The notes below the pieces were generated by a model. It did no database searches. It was not told the DNA's origin and worked only from the letters and a program-made list of their open reading frames with translations. A stretch of 64,000 nucleotides of DNA from Pohlia nutans. Lineage: Eukaryota > Streptophyta > Bryopsida > Bryales > Mniaceae. Every line of letters begins with the position of its first letter. The stretch's first letter is position 1. Where the stretch lies: assembly GCA_022496805.1 (NCBI GenBank), contig CM040085.1, forward strand, positions 41,073,811-41,137,810, read 5' to 3'. The translations under genes and the position numbers were made by a program. Shown piece after piece: positions 10,684 through 23,389 of the stretch.

Positions 10684-11264
10684 TCAGTCAGCGTGTGAAA
10701 AGCACAGTGATATTTTTTTATTTTTTATTTTTTATTTTTGTTTAATTTTTTAATTTTTTTCAAGAAACAAATAGAGTTAACCGAAAAGAAGCTCTCAGAG
10801 AGGAAACTCAGCTCAAAACTCGTGTTGAGCAGAGAATATGTGCAAAACTGAGACTAAGTTGAGTTTCTAAATACTCTAAAACAAGCACCTGACAATGTCT
10901 TGGCTGGGGGACCCTCAATTGCGAACACGTTCCCCCAACCCTCATTTGCTATTTAATTGGAGACCAAGTTACTATTCACTGAGAATATGTGACAGTGGAT
11001 CATATTTTTAGTGCCAAGACTCATGTTTGACTCCTGTTGCAACCTCTCTTCTTTTCGGTTTTCTCTAATAGATGCTTTATTTCCATTGCACGACAACAGA
11101 TTACAAACACAGTGATGTTGTTTCAGTTGGGCAATTTTTAGTATTAGCCAAGTTGTTCTGTAAGAAGTCCGGATTAACCATGTGAAATATTCACTCACAT
11201 CACATGGATAACTGGGTAGCAATGATGTTATTGTGGGTAATTTTTTAGTTATTTCTTGCATAAT
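10684..11264. other. Low-complexity T-rich DNA and a decayed repeat
   Basis: A T-rich tract of the TTTTTTATTTTT type fills about 10709-10760. From about 10773 a decayed copy of the AGAG/AAT family begins (AGAGTTAACCGAAAAG) and fades by about 10860. No gene was recognised in the remainder. Confidence 0.5.
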
Positions 11265-12010
11265 AGAGTTAACCTCTAAATGACAGAGGGGTAAGGGCAA
11301 AACTTAAATGTGTTATAAAATGTTACTTCTACAACTTTGATGAAGTTTGGTCCAAAAGAGAAAATGAGAAGCGTGATGTTTAGTAATTATCTGTACCCTC
11401 AAACTTTCAAAAAATGTTTTAGACACTCATTTAATGAATTTAAAAGCATTTACCATTTAATATTCACCAAAATTACAATTTTTATTTTTAGAATTTGAAA
11501 TCTGGTATGATTGGTTAAAACTAGACATTCTATTCTAAAATTTTAAAAAGCAAAAAATTCGAAGGAGATAACATCATTACTTTCCCGAAATAGAAAGTTT
11601 TATAACACTAGGACATTGTTGAGGTGTTTGTCTTTGAAAAATTCCTTAGTGAACCTCAATATTGCAAATGAAATGCATCAAACAACACTAGAACATGATC
11701 TTTACCCCCAATTTTGACAAAAAATCAAAACTCAAAAAATGTCAATTTCTGACCATGGGCAGTCACTGTTGTTTGGGTTGCGATGATAAAATGGTCGATT
11801 GGTCATTTAGGGGTTAACCGAAAAGAGTGTCTCAAAGTGAAAAGAAACCTTAAACTCACTTTAAACTCACTTTAAACTAGTTTTGAATTCACAAAACTAG
11901 TCTATGGTGAGTTGGAGAATAATTTAAAGCAAGGCCATACACCATCATGAGGTGTGGAACTCGTGACCTTTCCAACGCTAGGTCTTCGAGTAACCTAGCA
12001 TTTCACGTCT
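11265..12010. mobile_element. AAT-flanked AGAG-family element split by a TTAA element
   Basis: The tip AGAGTTAACCGAAAAGAG is interrupted right at its TTAA by the element at 11269-11817. It resumes at 11814 with TTAACCGAAAAG. The flank before AGAG is AAT (11262-11264), the same target used by the copies at 13751 and 15056. The 3' portion (TGGTGAGTTGGAGAATAATT onwards) matches the family, then fades near 12010, so the right end is lost. Confidence 0.65.
11269..11817. mobile_element. TTAA-flanked miniature element, 549 bp
   Basis: The ends are TTAACCTCTAAATGAC and the complement of TTAACCCCTAAATGACCAAT. The interior is AT-rich and non-coding. It is inserted exactly at the TTAA inside the tip of the AGAG-family element. 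Confidence 0.78.
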
Positions 12011-13328
12011 TTTCAATTTCATGGTCTTTTATGTGCGGAGAGAAGCGAAGCGCTAATTTATAAAGTGGTAATTCATGTTTATAATTATAATTTTTAATAT
12101 AAAAATTTAATATTTATTAATGCCATGTATACAATTGATATTTCGTTATTGGTAGTGCGGAAAAAAGTGGAGCCCTAGTAAAATATTATTATCAAAATAA
12201 AATTATAATATTTTATTATTATATTCTCATACTACTTTAGATAGTATATACCAAAATTAGTTCACAGATTTGTAAAAAAAACTCAGACTAATCGTGGCTC
12301 TATAGTAAATAAGATAAATAATGGGTGTAGTGGACTTTAAGTTCTAGATTTCTCTTGTAACCCAAATATTTTAAAATATATTTGGAAGATTGGTGAAAAA
12401 GTTGCAGTCATTCATTTAAGTATCAATGGGTAAAGAATGAAAAGTACGAAGGGGAAAACAATCAGATGACTTGACTCGATGAAGACATAAAAGGTCAAAC
12501 CAAAAAAGAGTCATATGTCATTTTCTCAAAAAACGCAATGTGAGAAGTTAGCATAAGCCCATAGGTATGAAATTTTCACATCCTTTCAAATGGATGTTCG
12601 GGCCTTGCAAGAGAAAGTTTATGGTGAGCAAGAGGGATTCAACAAGAGACACAATGAAACTCCGTGGTGAGCAAAAACAGGCTTTGCATAAAACATGATG
12701 GAAGCATGTGGTGAGCAAGGAGGACCTAAGTGAGGGTGACAACCCTAAGGGACCTTCCAAGAGACAAGGTGAGGAAACTAAGAGGTGTCTTGATAGATAG
12801 GGATGAAAGTTGTGATGATGTAGCAAGATTTCCTTTGGAAGATGTAGTTTACAGTCAAATTTCACCGAGTATTGTTGAAGTATCATTCTAATTTCACTCG
12901 TATACCATCACCTATTAGCAATTATGGCACAAATTAATTCACAATTTCTTAAGATCTACCATGTGTTGATCTCTGATTGGCTACAACTTGTAAAGAAGTC
13001 GACGTGGAGGGACAAAAAATTGACATCATTCTTGAAGGGCGTTGGAATTGTTAGCAGATGATGGTAGTACATTTTATACTAAAGATAAAGGGCCATGACT
13101 CACAAAAATCATTATTCATTTATTAATAAAGAGTACATTGGATCTCGGTTTGTGATTTACACTAGGATCCCAACCCATTCCATTCTTCATGAATGACAAA
13201 TCTACCTAAAATTCTACATGGTAATACTGAACAAGAGTGATAAAAAAAAAACCATGCTTCACAAAAGAGCGATTTTCAAGCTCACCCCTTGGAGGTATGC
13301 CTAATAATCATAAATAAATAAAAACCAA
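12011..13328. other. AT-rich intergenic DNA, no gene seen
   Basis: There is no convincing exon. Around 12614-12720 the phrase TGGTGAGCAA recurs about every 50 bp (three times), suggesting a decayed tandem repeat. A GTGGTGAGC-type unit does not continue outside that block. Confidence 0.45.
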
Positions 13329-13740
13329 GGGCTGATTTATATATGTTGTTTTGATGTGCAAGAGGGCTCGAATCCGTACCTTTCATTGGTCCAAATCCCA
13401 AAATCAACCCCAACCCCTTTACACTAAGACTTGAAGCCAAATTTTCAAAACCGGTTTTTTGATTAATTAAAGATGACAAGGTCTAACAAGGTTCCAACTC
13501 AAAAATTTGGATGCATCAAAAATAGAAGGCCACATCGTGACTTCGGGACCATTTCAAATTTCAATAAGAAAAACTATTTTTTTTGCTAATTTTTTTTCTA
13601 GCAATCAATACAGTTGTATGGTTTGCCCCGATGGTTTACAAATCTGAACTGCTCTTTTTAGTCTCTTCTTCCCTTTATCATCTTTTATCTCTTTGGCTCC
13701 AACGCCATTAAACATGGGAGAAATGACCTTCTTTATAATC
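13329..13740. mobile_element. Diverged Harbinger-type miniature element
   Basis: The interior follows the same order of blocks as the better preserved element at 37786. These are an AAGAGGGCT block, a CCCCTTTACAC block, then an ATTTCAATAAGAAAAA-like centre and TGGCTCCAA...CTTTATAATCTTATTAT near the end. Clear tips and target duplication are not preserved, so the borders are approximate. Confidence 0.5.
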
Positions 13741-13750
13741 TTATTATATT

Positions 13751-14064
13751 AGAGTTATTAAAAAACAAAGTTGGTTTTCAAGCGAAGTTCAAGTGGAGTT
13801 CTCTTCCTATGATTATCATTTCTGACAATTATTGTTCATGAATAGTTTCCATGGTCGGGGCTCTTGGCTTGGGGGAACGTGTGGGAACTCTCCTCTAGCA
13901 TCGGGGAGATCACGAGTTCCACACCCCATGGTGGTGCATGGCCTTGCTTTAGATTATTCTCCAATTCACCATAAACTAGTTTTGCAGTCTTTTTGAACTC
14001 AATACAAGTCTAAGGTGAGTTTAAGGTTTCTTTCCACTTTGAGACACTCTTTTCGATTAACTCT
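13751..14064 (-). mobile_element. AGAG-family element, complete copy
   Basis: It runs from AGAGTTATTAAAAAACA to TTTTCGATTAACTCT and is flanked by ATT on both sides (13748-13750 and 14065-14067). It is opposite in orientation to the copy at 15056, where the flank is AAT. Internally it carries GGGGAGATCACGAGTTCCAC, which loosely resembles a tRNA-type B box. A SINE ancestry for the interior is therefore possible. Confidence 0.75.
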
Positions 14065-14341
14065 ATTGAGTGCTTCAGGCCGGCCTTAATCCTCCATGAG
14101 TATCACGTCCACATGCATCCATGGGCTTTTTTGGGTAACTATAGAATCTCGTAGTCAATATCCCATTTGTCCAAATCATGCAAAAAATAGCTCATTGGAA
14201 GCGTGGACTTGCATTCTACAATTTTATAATTCGAAGTTTTTTTTAAATATTACCTCTTTTTCATTGCCATTATAGAAAAATTGCCCAAAAATTATGCCAA
14301 TGACTATCGGTATATGCGGTCGGTTGAACGTTAAAGGATTA

Positions 14342-14642
14342 GAGCATTCCCACCCATGCACGCTAGAACTAACTCTCTGAAATTATTCATCTATATTTGA
14401 AGGGCCCTTGCACTCACACCCCCACCCTTGCACGCCCCTCACATATCAAAAGTGCGCATCAAATAGTCAATGGACCAATCACAAGTAGAATGTGAGGATA
14501 TAGTCAACTAAATAGTGATTTGAAGGCCCAATTTCTAACACGCTAGGATCTAGAGTCAAGAGGCATTTTGCAAGGGCCCTTGGCACTTTTCATCTACTTC
14601 TTGAGTGTGAGAGACTCTGGGAGGGCATGGGTGGCCCTGCTC
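14342..14642. mobile_element. GAGC-type miniature element with TTA duplication
   Basis: The left tip is GAGCATTCCCACCCATGC. The right tip is the complement of GAGCAGGGCCACCCATGC. TTA is duplicated at 14339-14341 and 14643-14645. The interior is unlike that of the element at 1103, so this is a separate GAGC subfamily. Confidence 0.75.
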
Positions 14643-14904
14643 TTAAGGCTAATACAAATTGAAATTTGTTTGAATCCGCGTCGAGAAAAAACGGCAACGA
14701 CTTCATATATAAAGCAATTTTACTATTCATGGAAAGCAATCATTATAACGAATTAAAAATATCAGATTTTCATAATTGATTGTCATAGGGGCTATAAACC
14801 ATGAATTTTCCAAGCTTTCATCTACAAAGCAAAATATCACTAAACTTCTAAAACCATGGTGTAAATTCTATTGAAAACATAAAATTAGTACCTATTATCG
14901 GCTA

Positions 14905-15439
14905 CACCAATTATTGCCATGATTGTGAGTCAGAGAATTAGTGTGAGACTTTACACCAATCCTCACACTAATTTTAGTACATACATTTCAAATGTACATT
15001 ATTGTGAGAATTCTCAAATACTCTCAATTACTGTGGCTCCCACTTTTGTTCTAATAGAGGTAACCGAAAAGAGTCTCTCAAAGTGGAAAGAAACCTTAAA
15101 CTCACTTTAATAAACTCGTTTTGAGTTCAAATAGACTGCAAAACTAGTCTATGGTGAGTTGGAGGATAATTTAGAACAAGGCATTGTGCCTCCATGGGGT
15201 GTGGAACTTGTGACCTCCCAAACACAAGTTAGAGGAGAGTTCCCACAAGTTCCCACAAGCCAAAGAGACCCAACCACGGGCCCGACCATGGGGACTATTC
15301 ACGAATAATGCTTATCAGAAATTGTAATTACAATGAACAAACTCCACTTGAACTCCCTTCATGAACCACTTATGTTTTTGGATAACTCTAATACCACAAT
15401 TACTGTGAGAATACTGAATTACTGTGACTCACAGTAATA
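14905..15439. mobile_element. TA-flanked miniature element interrupted by another insertion
   Basis: It starts CACCAATTATTGCCAT after a TA and follows the copies at 16728 and 32941. At 15056 it is broken by an AGAG-family element. It resumes at 15390 with AATACCACAATTACTGTGAG. The final tip is missing beyond about 15439. Confidence 0.7.
15056..15389 (+). mobile_element. AGAG-family element nested in a TA-flanked element
   Basis: It runs from AGAGGTAACCGAAAAGAG to GGATAACTCT. The host sequence AAT is duplicated on both sides (15053-15055 and 15390-15392). The intact relative at 16728 shows the undisturbed host sequence with a single AAT, so this is a proven 3 bp target duplication. Confidence 0.82.
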
Positions 15440-15639
15440 GGGTTGACTGTCCTATTACCAACCACTTAAGCAATCTGACCTATATTTGGCAGTGGTAAAT
15501 CCAGAAAAAAATTATGACCGCGTTCGAAATAGGATTTCATGAGGATTGCAAAAAATTGCAATTTATAATTTGCATTTCTCAATTTTATACAAAATTCCAA
15601 AGTGGAAAGTAACCTGCGACCCAAAACCGATCACTAGGT

Positions 15640-15835
15640 TTCCCCATTTCCACACCATGTGGTGCTAACTTTCACTCATAATGATACCCAAAACCACCAA
15701 CTATTTCTTCGCAATGCTTGGCGTGCCATTGGTCTACTTGAATAGTGAAATTGGTGGTTTTGGGTCTCAACTGTGGTGGCCCCAAGAAAAGTCTACATCT
15801 CATATTTGGGGCAGTGGTTGGTAATAGGACAACCA
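15640..15835. repeat. Dispersed repeat, copy 1 (partner at 58905)
   Basis: About 195 bp aligns with 58905-59100. Both copies include ATGATACCCAAAACCACCAA, a GGCGTGCCATTGGT-like block and CTCAACTGTGGTGGCCCCAA. Each copy is internally semi-palindromic around its ACCACCAA/TTGGTGGT blocks. The superfamily is not assigned. Confidence 0.65.
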
Positions 15836-16590
15836 ACCCTAATCGGTGTAGTTCCAAAAATGATAAAATAAATAAACTCACACAAGTCCAATTCTATTAT
15901 TCTTTGAGAATGAAACGAAAGGGCCTGATTGGGTGCACGGTGCCAGCAGTGCACACAGTTCACAGGACGGTAATAAAAGCAGAATTGATCAAATAAAAGC
16001 AGAATAGCACACATGAGGTTCCTCCGTCCAGAATAACTTATTTAATGGGACCATGAAAGCTCTTCCACTTCATTCAGTTCCTGTGAATCTGCTGGTCTAA
16101 TTTGGCCATGGGAGGTTAATAATTGGGCTGACCCACACTCATTGAGCTCCGCTCCTCAGGCACTCCCTTGATATTTTGCAGGCCGGCATGCAAACCGTAA
16201 TCCACCAGTGGGGTCTCGACACGTGTCCTCTTCTGTTGCCACGTCATCGTTCAATGACTATGACAGTATTTTGTACCGGCATTTTACTCTCCATTTCAGT
16301 ATTGTGCATTTCTTGTAAACTGTTCTTTGCTTTTTGTTTACAAGAACAAGATACAGCCGCATCTTTGATGGCCAAATGAAAAGGCTGTGATGAATGTATT
16401 CTACAATGACCACTCAATCACCGTCCTGTTTCTGAAAGCTTCACTAGGAAACACCGGTGCTCATTAATCTACCGGTACTCGCATCTTTAAATTCCTCGAC
16501 GAATTCGAGGCAAAATAATCATCGTAACATTCTTGAAAGGAGCTCGAAATTGAAAGGAGCTCGAGAGGTGGTATTTGAGTAGTGTGAGAG

Positions 16591-16680
16591 CGTGGTGTCC
16601 AAAGCCATTATTGGTATTAGCTTGGTGTCCAAAGCCATTATTGGTATTAGCTTGGTGTCAACAGTGACCTTGGGCACCAT
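16591..16680 (+). repeat. 30-bp tandem repeat
   Basis: A 30 bp unit, differing at one base between copies, occurs at 16591-16620 and 16621-16650 and includes GGTGTCCAAAGCCATTATTG. A third, diverged unit follows. No associated gene was seen. Confidence 0.8.
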
Positions 16681-16727
16681 GCTTTGGTACTATTCGGCTT
16701 GATGCTCAAAAACCACCCTGTTCACTA

Positions 16728-16917
16728 CACCGATTATTGCCATTACTGTGAGTCACAGTAATTCAGTATTTTCACAGTAATTGTGGTATTAGAACAAAGT
16801 GTGACTCGATGTAATTGAGAATTCTCACAATGAGTAGTGAGGATTTGTGTAAAGTCTCACACTAATTAAGGATTGGTGGGAATCTCACACTAATTTTGTG
16901 ACTCGCAATAATCAGTG
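16728..16917. mobile_element. TA-flanked mariner-like miniature element, complete
   Basis: The tips are CACCGATTATTGCCATTA and the complement of CACTGATTATTGCGAGTC, flanked by TA on both sides. The 190 bp interior is rich in TCACACTAAT and its complement, forming a strong foldback. TA duplication with CACTG-like tips suggests the Tc1/mariner group. Confidence 0.78.
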
Positions 16918-17181
16918 TAATGTTACACCTTGAATGGGTCAAGATATCCAAGATGCGATGATCATTTAACATGAAGAATTTTGAAGAAGAAGGTCTTTAG
17001 AATCAATCACTTCAATTTCTCTTTGACACTAGCTCCCAAATTGGTACTTGTGAGCAAGCAGTAGTAGCACACCATTCTCAAACTCATATTGGTTGAATCC
17101 AAATCATATCCTACTTTCTTAGTATCGTAGCTTATGGTGACATGTAAGTAGAGCATTGTTATGAGAAACATGTTGAAGTGC

Positions 17182-17321
17182 AACAAGCGGCTAGTCGCGT
17201 AATCTCTACCTTAGTATTTACCCTAGGTTTACTTTTACACCTTGTTTGTACTGTTCAACCAAGTAACTCCTTAAAAACGAAGCGTTTCCTTGGTCTCTCC
17301 CCTGGTGAGGCAGAGACAACA
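17182..17321 (+). repeat. Dispersed repeat with CTAGTCGCG motif, copy 1
   Basis: It begins ACAAGCGGCTAGTCGCG and ends near GGCAGAGACAACA. Copies are at 34129-34243 (reverse) and 37627-37770. All share GTAATCTCTACCTTAG-like and AACGAAGCGTTTCC-like blocks. Its ends carry short inverted AGTCTCTGCC/GGCAGAGAC motifs. Confidence 0.65.
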
Positions 17322-17919
17322 AATGTTGTTTTTCACAACAAGGCTCTCTTTTCAAGTTACCGATTGTATCCTATTCAATCAAGGGTCTCAAAAGAAAATT
17401 ACTGTAATGCTAAAAAAAAATGAGATATAACCATACTCTTCATATCCAATGTTTGATTGCCACCTCTATACACACATGGCCTTCATCGAGGCTATGAGAT
17501 CCGAAACTTTCTTATCAAGATTGAATTCATGCCAGAATGCAAAGTGTTTTGGAAGGAGAAAGTGATCAGATAGACATGAAAATTGACATGAAAATCGCAT
17601 GCCGACCGCACAGCAGAAAAGGTAAAGCCCAATTCAAGTTCATCATTCCACACACCGATTTCCACACAAAAGCCATGGCCATACTTGCAAGCTTGGGAGC
17701 CATACTAGAAAATTTTCAAGTTTGATCATCAATGTTGACTGACCATTGATTCCTTCATCTGAACATGTACTCCAAAGTTTGGTCAATTTTGAATTGCGGC
17801 TTTTTGAGGGCCATAAATGAGCACAAAGTTTAAGTTCCCCTACGCCCACAGAAATCCCAGAGTTCCTAGACACTAGAATTCTAAACACATCAGAATTCCA
17901 ACTGGCAGTGGCCATCTAC

Positions 17920-18159
17920 TTAATGAAGGATTCATGGTTTAAAAATGACCAATTTGATTGATGACATTGTGAAAAATATAATTTGGAGCTAAATTTTGTA
18001 TCACTAGAATCAGTGAAGTTTATTTCACATGTTGGTTGGAAAAAAACTAATTATTCCAAAAAAAAACCGTTCTCACATAATCAACTTAAAACTGCTAAAA
18101 AAACATGAAACGTGAGGCTTAATCTGGGCGTCTTGGTCATGCAAGAGTGCAGGGGTTAA
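17920..18159. mobile_element. TTAA-flanked family A element, decayed
   Basis: The interior (ATTCATGGTTTAAAAATGACC onward) follows the copy at 669. The left tip has lost its CCCCTAAAGG, while the right end still shows GGGGTTAA. At 240 bp it is nearly the same length as the intact copies. Confidence 0.65.
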
Positions 18160-18740
18160 TATTCTAGAGTAGTTAGGGCATTCACAACCCATTGCAACCT
18201 AAACGGCCTTCCAGCAGGACTAGTTGCATCCACCAACAAGTCCCACCTCACTATGAAGCACCAAACATCAGTGTAGACCCAACCTGTATTGAGTTTTCGT
18301 CTGAATTCTTTGTATATATAAGTGGAACTTTTCTTGTAAAATAGTACTGGAATGCCATGATCAAGAAGTCCTTCCCATTTGGAACTGTTACAAAAATCCG
18401 AGTTTACAATTGAACTTGCCGCAGCTCTTTTCACAAAAGTGTTATGAGCATACCCACCAGTGAGGCTAGTATCCCTATTTCTGAACCTGATATACCAGCT
18501 TAGACCAAAATTTTGCTAGATAAGTGAAGTTTGGCTGGTATCCACAAGCAAAATATCAACCTCGAACGCTATGGTTGGCAAAAAGTCTTCCCAAGTCCAA
18601 ATAAGGACCTCAACTTTTAACAAGAAATTTGAGGATAGCAATGCTCTAAAAGCGGTGATGATTCCAAGTCAGACTTGAACATGAGTTTCTGCGAGCAGAG
18701 TCTAACTCGATCATACTCCATCTGTCTGGAAATAAGTGAC

Positions 18741-18905
18741 CAATTTGGGCCTCAAGTAATTTCAGTAGGTCATATGTACCTTTATCCAATTTTATTTGTG
18801 TTTTGATGAACACATGCAATGTTCTTCTTTGATTGTGGCGATATATTAAATTTGTACGCATATGAATTATGCTTTTCAAATTACAATGAATGAGTTGGTA
18901 TTAGA
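18741..18905. mobile_element. Family A remnant without ends
   Basis: The stretch keeps the family A order in reverse: GGGCCTCAAGTAATTTCAG, AACACATGCAATGTTCTTC, and CATATGAATTATG. No TTAA tips survive. Confidence 0.5.
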
Positions 18906-19703
18906 CTTTGAAAACAACGCTTTACACGCTCATTTCTAAGTGGATAGAAGAAGTCAGTGACAACCACATAAGGTTTTTTAGCCCTTCTCTGCAATACCTC
19001 AAAATCTAGGCCATTATTCCCAAATCACTATCGCAAATTTCGGATTATAGCGAGTCCACATCATCTTTAACTAAAGAAGTAGGGTGGTGAGACACTGTAC
19101 ATAGAAGCGACTCTAGTGCTACTGTTGAAAACGGTAGGCTCCACTAACTACTAAAGAACCTTATGCATGCTCACTAGTTCAATCAAGGTATGAAATTGAC
19201 AACCTGTATAAATATTGAAAAAATACGGGTAATGTGGTGTTTCGATGAAAATTTGTGACCTTTAGAACTAATTTATGTTGATTGATTTCATTTTTTTTGT
19301 TTTTATTTTCACTTGCCAAGAGCAAACTGGTATACATGTTTAATTTCCATATCATGATGTTTGGTTTACATGACTGGGACACCCAAACAATTCCTTTTGG
19401 CACCCAAATTCTTTCCCAAAAATTTGGGCCAGTTGTCAAACACATGGCCTGAGTTCAACAGATTCACCCTTCCTGGAATACAGCAACAAAGATTCAATCC
19501 TTTGTTCTTGGTCTCTATTTTTACAGTCCTAAAAATCTTAGTTCTGTATAAATTTAGCCCGGATTATAACCGATTATTTACTCATTATAATCTTTAAAAG
19601 GTCTCTGGAATCAGCATATATCTGAGATACCGATAAATTCTGTCACAAATTGAGCTCCAGACTGTGAAGCATTTGCCCCACAAATTGCCTCACATAGTCC
19701 TGA
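18906..19703. other. Intergenic, nothing recognised
   Basis: There are scattered short open frames without family resemblance or exon-like base composition. No repeat was matched to the rest of the window. Confidence 0.45.
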
Positions 19704-19871
19704 CACTACAAAGAGAAGGTGTTGCTTTTCACTCGGTAGGTGAGTCAAATGGCGCCACTTCGCATTCACTGCCCAGGCGCTCAAGACTTGATGAGTGCGA
19801 TTCGTAGGACAAGTGTGTACAGTGAGCTCTGACATTGTTTTGAGTGAGAAGCGACGCCTTTGCTAGTAGTG
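19704..19871. mobile_element. CACTA-type miniature element, complete copy 1
   Basis: It starts CACTACAAAGAGAAGG and ends GCTAGTAGTG. A perfect TGA duplication is present (19701-19703 and 19872-19874). The 168 bp interior is GC-rich and palindromic, with GGCGCCACTTCGCA and CAGGCGCTCAAGACTTG blocks. A 3 bp duplication with CACTA ends defines the CMC/CACTA superfamily. Confidence 0.87.
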
Positions 19872-20215
19872 TGATAGTTCAATATACAGTTCCTTTGGTG
19901 GAACCGTCCTCACGTGCGTGCGTGCATGGTCTGTATTATATAATAGATACAAAGAACAGAAATATGAGCATCATGGACTCCCAATCTTCAAGTCATCACA
20001 ACTGATTTCAAAGTGTTACAAGACACCGCACTTTAAAACGTTATTCATGCGTGGGTCTTTCTACTTCCTTGAACACGATTTGATTTCTTTTGTAATTGTG
20101 GCAGAACTTCTATTAAATCCCCACTTGTACCTTATACGAGTAACGTCAATTTTGTTAAATTGGCAGATATCCACAAAACTGACACTTTTCCAGACGACCA
20201 TCTGAAAACTTAGAT

Positions 20216-20457
20216 TTAACCCTTAGGACCAAGGATTCATGGTTTTTAAATGACAAGTTCAATCGATCATATTGTGAAAAACTATAAAATGGATGGGATT
20301 AGATTTTACATCACTAGAATTAGTGAAGTTCAATGCATGTGTTGGTCAAAAAGAAAAATATATTTGAACAAAAGGAAGTCCATATAAGACCTACTCAAAA
20401 CTGCTGAAAAAACATGCATGAGGCCCAATTCGGACTTCTTGGTCCTTTAGAGGTTAA
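20216..20457. mobile_element. TTAA-flanked family A element, complete
   Basis: At 242 bp it has both TTAA ends preserved (TTAACCCTTAGGACCAAGGA and GGTCCTTTAGAGGTTAA). It is close in sequence to the copy at 669 throughout. Confidence 0.8.
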
Positions 20458-21076
20458 CCAGTCCTAGTTTTTAGAGCTTTGTGAGCTTGAATGTCACAGT
20501 GCTAGTGCTCTAAATTGCATCATTTTAATGAATTTGACCTTGAGTGAAATTCTGAAAACTGATGATGAATATTCTTCATTGCCATAATATTCAGGTATCA
20601 CGGGTAGTTTATCTTAAAAAAACTGCTTCAGCAGATTTGTCAAACATGTTTTGCTAATCACAATAATCTCCCACACAATGCATGTTGTTTGAATGTATGA
20701 AATTATTTGTTTGTTTCTACATGAGGTCATGTTTTGCAGGTGCTGTAAGCTTCCCATCTTGTTCCAAATGTTGTAAGAGTTCAGTTGAAACACTGCCTCT
20801 GTAGACTAGAAAGCATGCCCAAAAAGACTCATAACTAGTCTAGTTTGTCAAGTCGGATCATCTCATGGGTCTTTTCAATCGCTAGTCTACGAAGGTGGTG
20901 TTTCTACTTTAAGTGCCAAAACCTGCAAATTGGATTGAAGAAACAATGTTCATATACATTTCTTTCGAAGCATACAAAAAATGTTGAGAGTTCCTTGTCG
21001 GTGGCCAAGTAGTGTTAGAAACCAAATCAAGATTCTTGAGTTCATGGATTGATGTTGTCATTGTTTTCTAAACACG

Positions 21077-21249
21077 CACTACAAGGAGAAGTCGTCGTTT
21101 ATCACTCGGTAGATGAGTCAAATGGCGCCACTTTGCACTCACTGCTCAGGCGCTCAAGACTTGGTGAGTGCGATTCGTCACGCAGGACAAGTGTGTCCAG
21201 TGAACTCTGAGACTGTTCTGAGTGAGAAGCGACGCCTTTGCTAGTAGTG
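21077..21249. mobile_element. CACTA-type miniature element, complete copy 2
   Basis: It runs from CACTACAAGGAGAAGTCG to TTTGCTAGTAGTG with ACG duplicated at 21074-21076 and 21250-21252. It is the same family as 19704 and 51921. Confidence 0.87.
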
Positions 21250-21643
21250 ACGTCTCGCTCAACCTCATGTTTGTTAAAATGACACATTCAAAGTTTCAAG
21301 TTTAGTCTAATCCACACCCCAAAAGAGGAGAATATAGTTTTTGTACTCTCCCATTGTGAGGGGGTAGACTTTGGCATGGGGTCTTGAACAAACAAACTCT
21401 TGATTCTTGTTGCCCTCAACAGAGATTATAAATCTACTTAGACTTCACGACTGCAATCAGACCTCATATGCACTACTTTCAAATCTATACGAATCCTAGA
21501 TTTTAGAGCTTTGGGCACTTAAAGCATCACAATCATTTGGTGCTCTAAAACACTCTATTTTACAGCCTCACCTGCTCATTCAAAACTCGTCACGTAAATA
21601 TGCGAAATGTTAAAGATTGGCCACCATGAGGATAATCTGAATA

Positions 21644-21902
21644 TTAACCCCTAAACGAGGTTGCCCATGTTCATACGGTGCGCATACAGGGAAGAACATT
21701 CGTATACATGTGGCATTTATTGTAGCATAAGTTGTATTATGAGACCAATTTAATTTGTCAAAATTATAAGAGCTACAAGACCTGTTGTTGTAAAATTTTC
21801 AGAAATTTTTCTTGTGCGGAAGATCATGAAAGAATTTCATATACATTTGTGGTAGGAGAATCAATAGAGCACATTGAAGTTGTTGCATGCAATAGGGGTT
21901 AA
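21644..21902. mobile_element. TTAA-flanked family B element
   Basis: It starts TTAACCCCTAAACGAGGTTG and ends CAATAGGGGTTAA, 259 bp. The interior (ACATGTGGCATTTATTGTAG, TTTTCAGAAATTTTTCTTG) matches the composite element at 43895-45400. Confidence 0.78.
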
Positions 21903-22790
21903 CTTAGAGTCATTTTAATGAAACGATGACAATACACTCTAAATTCAACGGGGTTTCATCCTTCTGTTTTTTTATTAAAAAAACAAACACTCTAAACTTG
22001 TTATTAACTTATTATCACACAAGTCTCCAATATCACATTTGGAGAATATATGCTATTGTGTACACATGTGATTGGACACTTTCCACATACCAAGCTCTGA
22101 ACTCATGTACGTTGGTTACCGAAGGTGTGATATAAAAGAGTTCTGAGTGCAACTTGTTGACAATAGAGCCCTGTTCTAAAACCTGTCAATAGGATAAAAA
22201 AAACACATGCAATAAAATTTCTCGTACAGTCAACATCAGAGTCGCAGCAATTAACTCCTGCATGCTTGAATATTCATTAGGATGATGTACGTTTGCTGCA
22301 GTTTTGTAACCTGGTGTACTGCAGTGAGAGATTAAAGTGTTCAATCATGCATATTTTTTGTGTCTTGTTAACTTATCCCCTTCTCTCTGCAAAGTTTGTG
22401 ATACTAAAGAGGTGTAGAGTCCCCATTGAGTGACTTTTTAGGAAAAGAAAACATTCACTAGATGCTCTCTGATGCTGTCTAAATGATAGCATTGAAATAA
22501 TTTCATCCCAAAGGATAACAGTACTGAAATCACACTCAATCCTTTCTAATGACACTCTGTGATCACACACTGCATGTATATATCCTTCAGGATAAAAGTA
22601 CTGAACTACACTCCACCCTCTCTAATGACATACACTAATGAATCTGTCGTGTTTTGTACACACGTAATTGGACAACTTCCACATGTCAAGTTGTGAACAC
22701 GTGTAAGAGTGCAATTTGAAACTGAAGACAATGTCATTACAAAGGGTCGAGTGTAGATGTAATATCTCAAGAATGTCCATATACAAAATT

Positions 22791-23328
22791 TTAACCCTTA
22801 AGCGCGTAAGGAGTCCCGTGGGGTCATGTTTGACCATTTTTCAGTCAAACGCTGATTTTCACCTAATTCTTAATTTCAAATGAAAATGGTCCCAACTAAG
22901 AAAGTGTGGGAGTTATCTTCTACTTTCTAGTCTGATCTGCAGTTCTTTAGAATTGTTAAAATTGCATTTCTTTTTACAACACTTTAAAGCTCTAAGCTCT
23001 AAACTTCCAATATAGATTGCAAAAAATGATTTTTTTCCTGTAAGCTCGAAAAGTATGTCAGCTACACCTTGTTGTTCATCACTATTATTTACATTTTTCC
23101 TAAAATATACATACTATTTTAGGCATTTTTGTAATTACTATAGCTATTACGAGGGAGAAATTTGAAAAATCTAATAATATTAAATTTAAATAATTATGAA
23201 AATATCAGTGTACATCGGTTTAAGAATAAAATATATGAGAAAATTACCAAACAAAATAATGCATTTTAAAATGTGAGAAATTGATTATGTTTGATCAGGT
23301 AAATGTAGTGCGGACACTTAAGGATTAA
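22791..23328. mobile_element. TTAA-flanked family C element
   Basis: It starts TTAACCCTTAAGCGCGTAAG and ends CACTTAAGGATTAA, 538 bp, AT-rich and non-coding. It is the only copy of this interior in the window. Confidence 0.7.
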
Positions 23329-23389
23329 CTTGTTCACTACCCAAGGTAGAAACCACTTGACTTTTTGCTCTATCTAGTGTCATTCATGA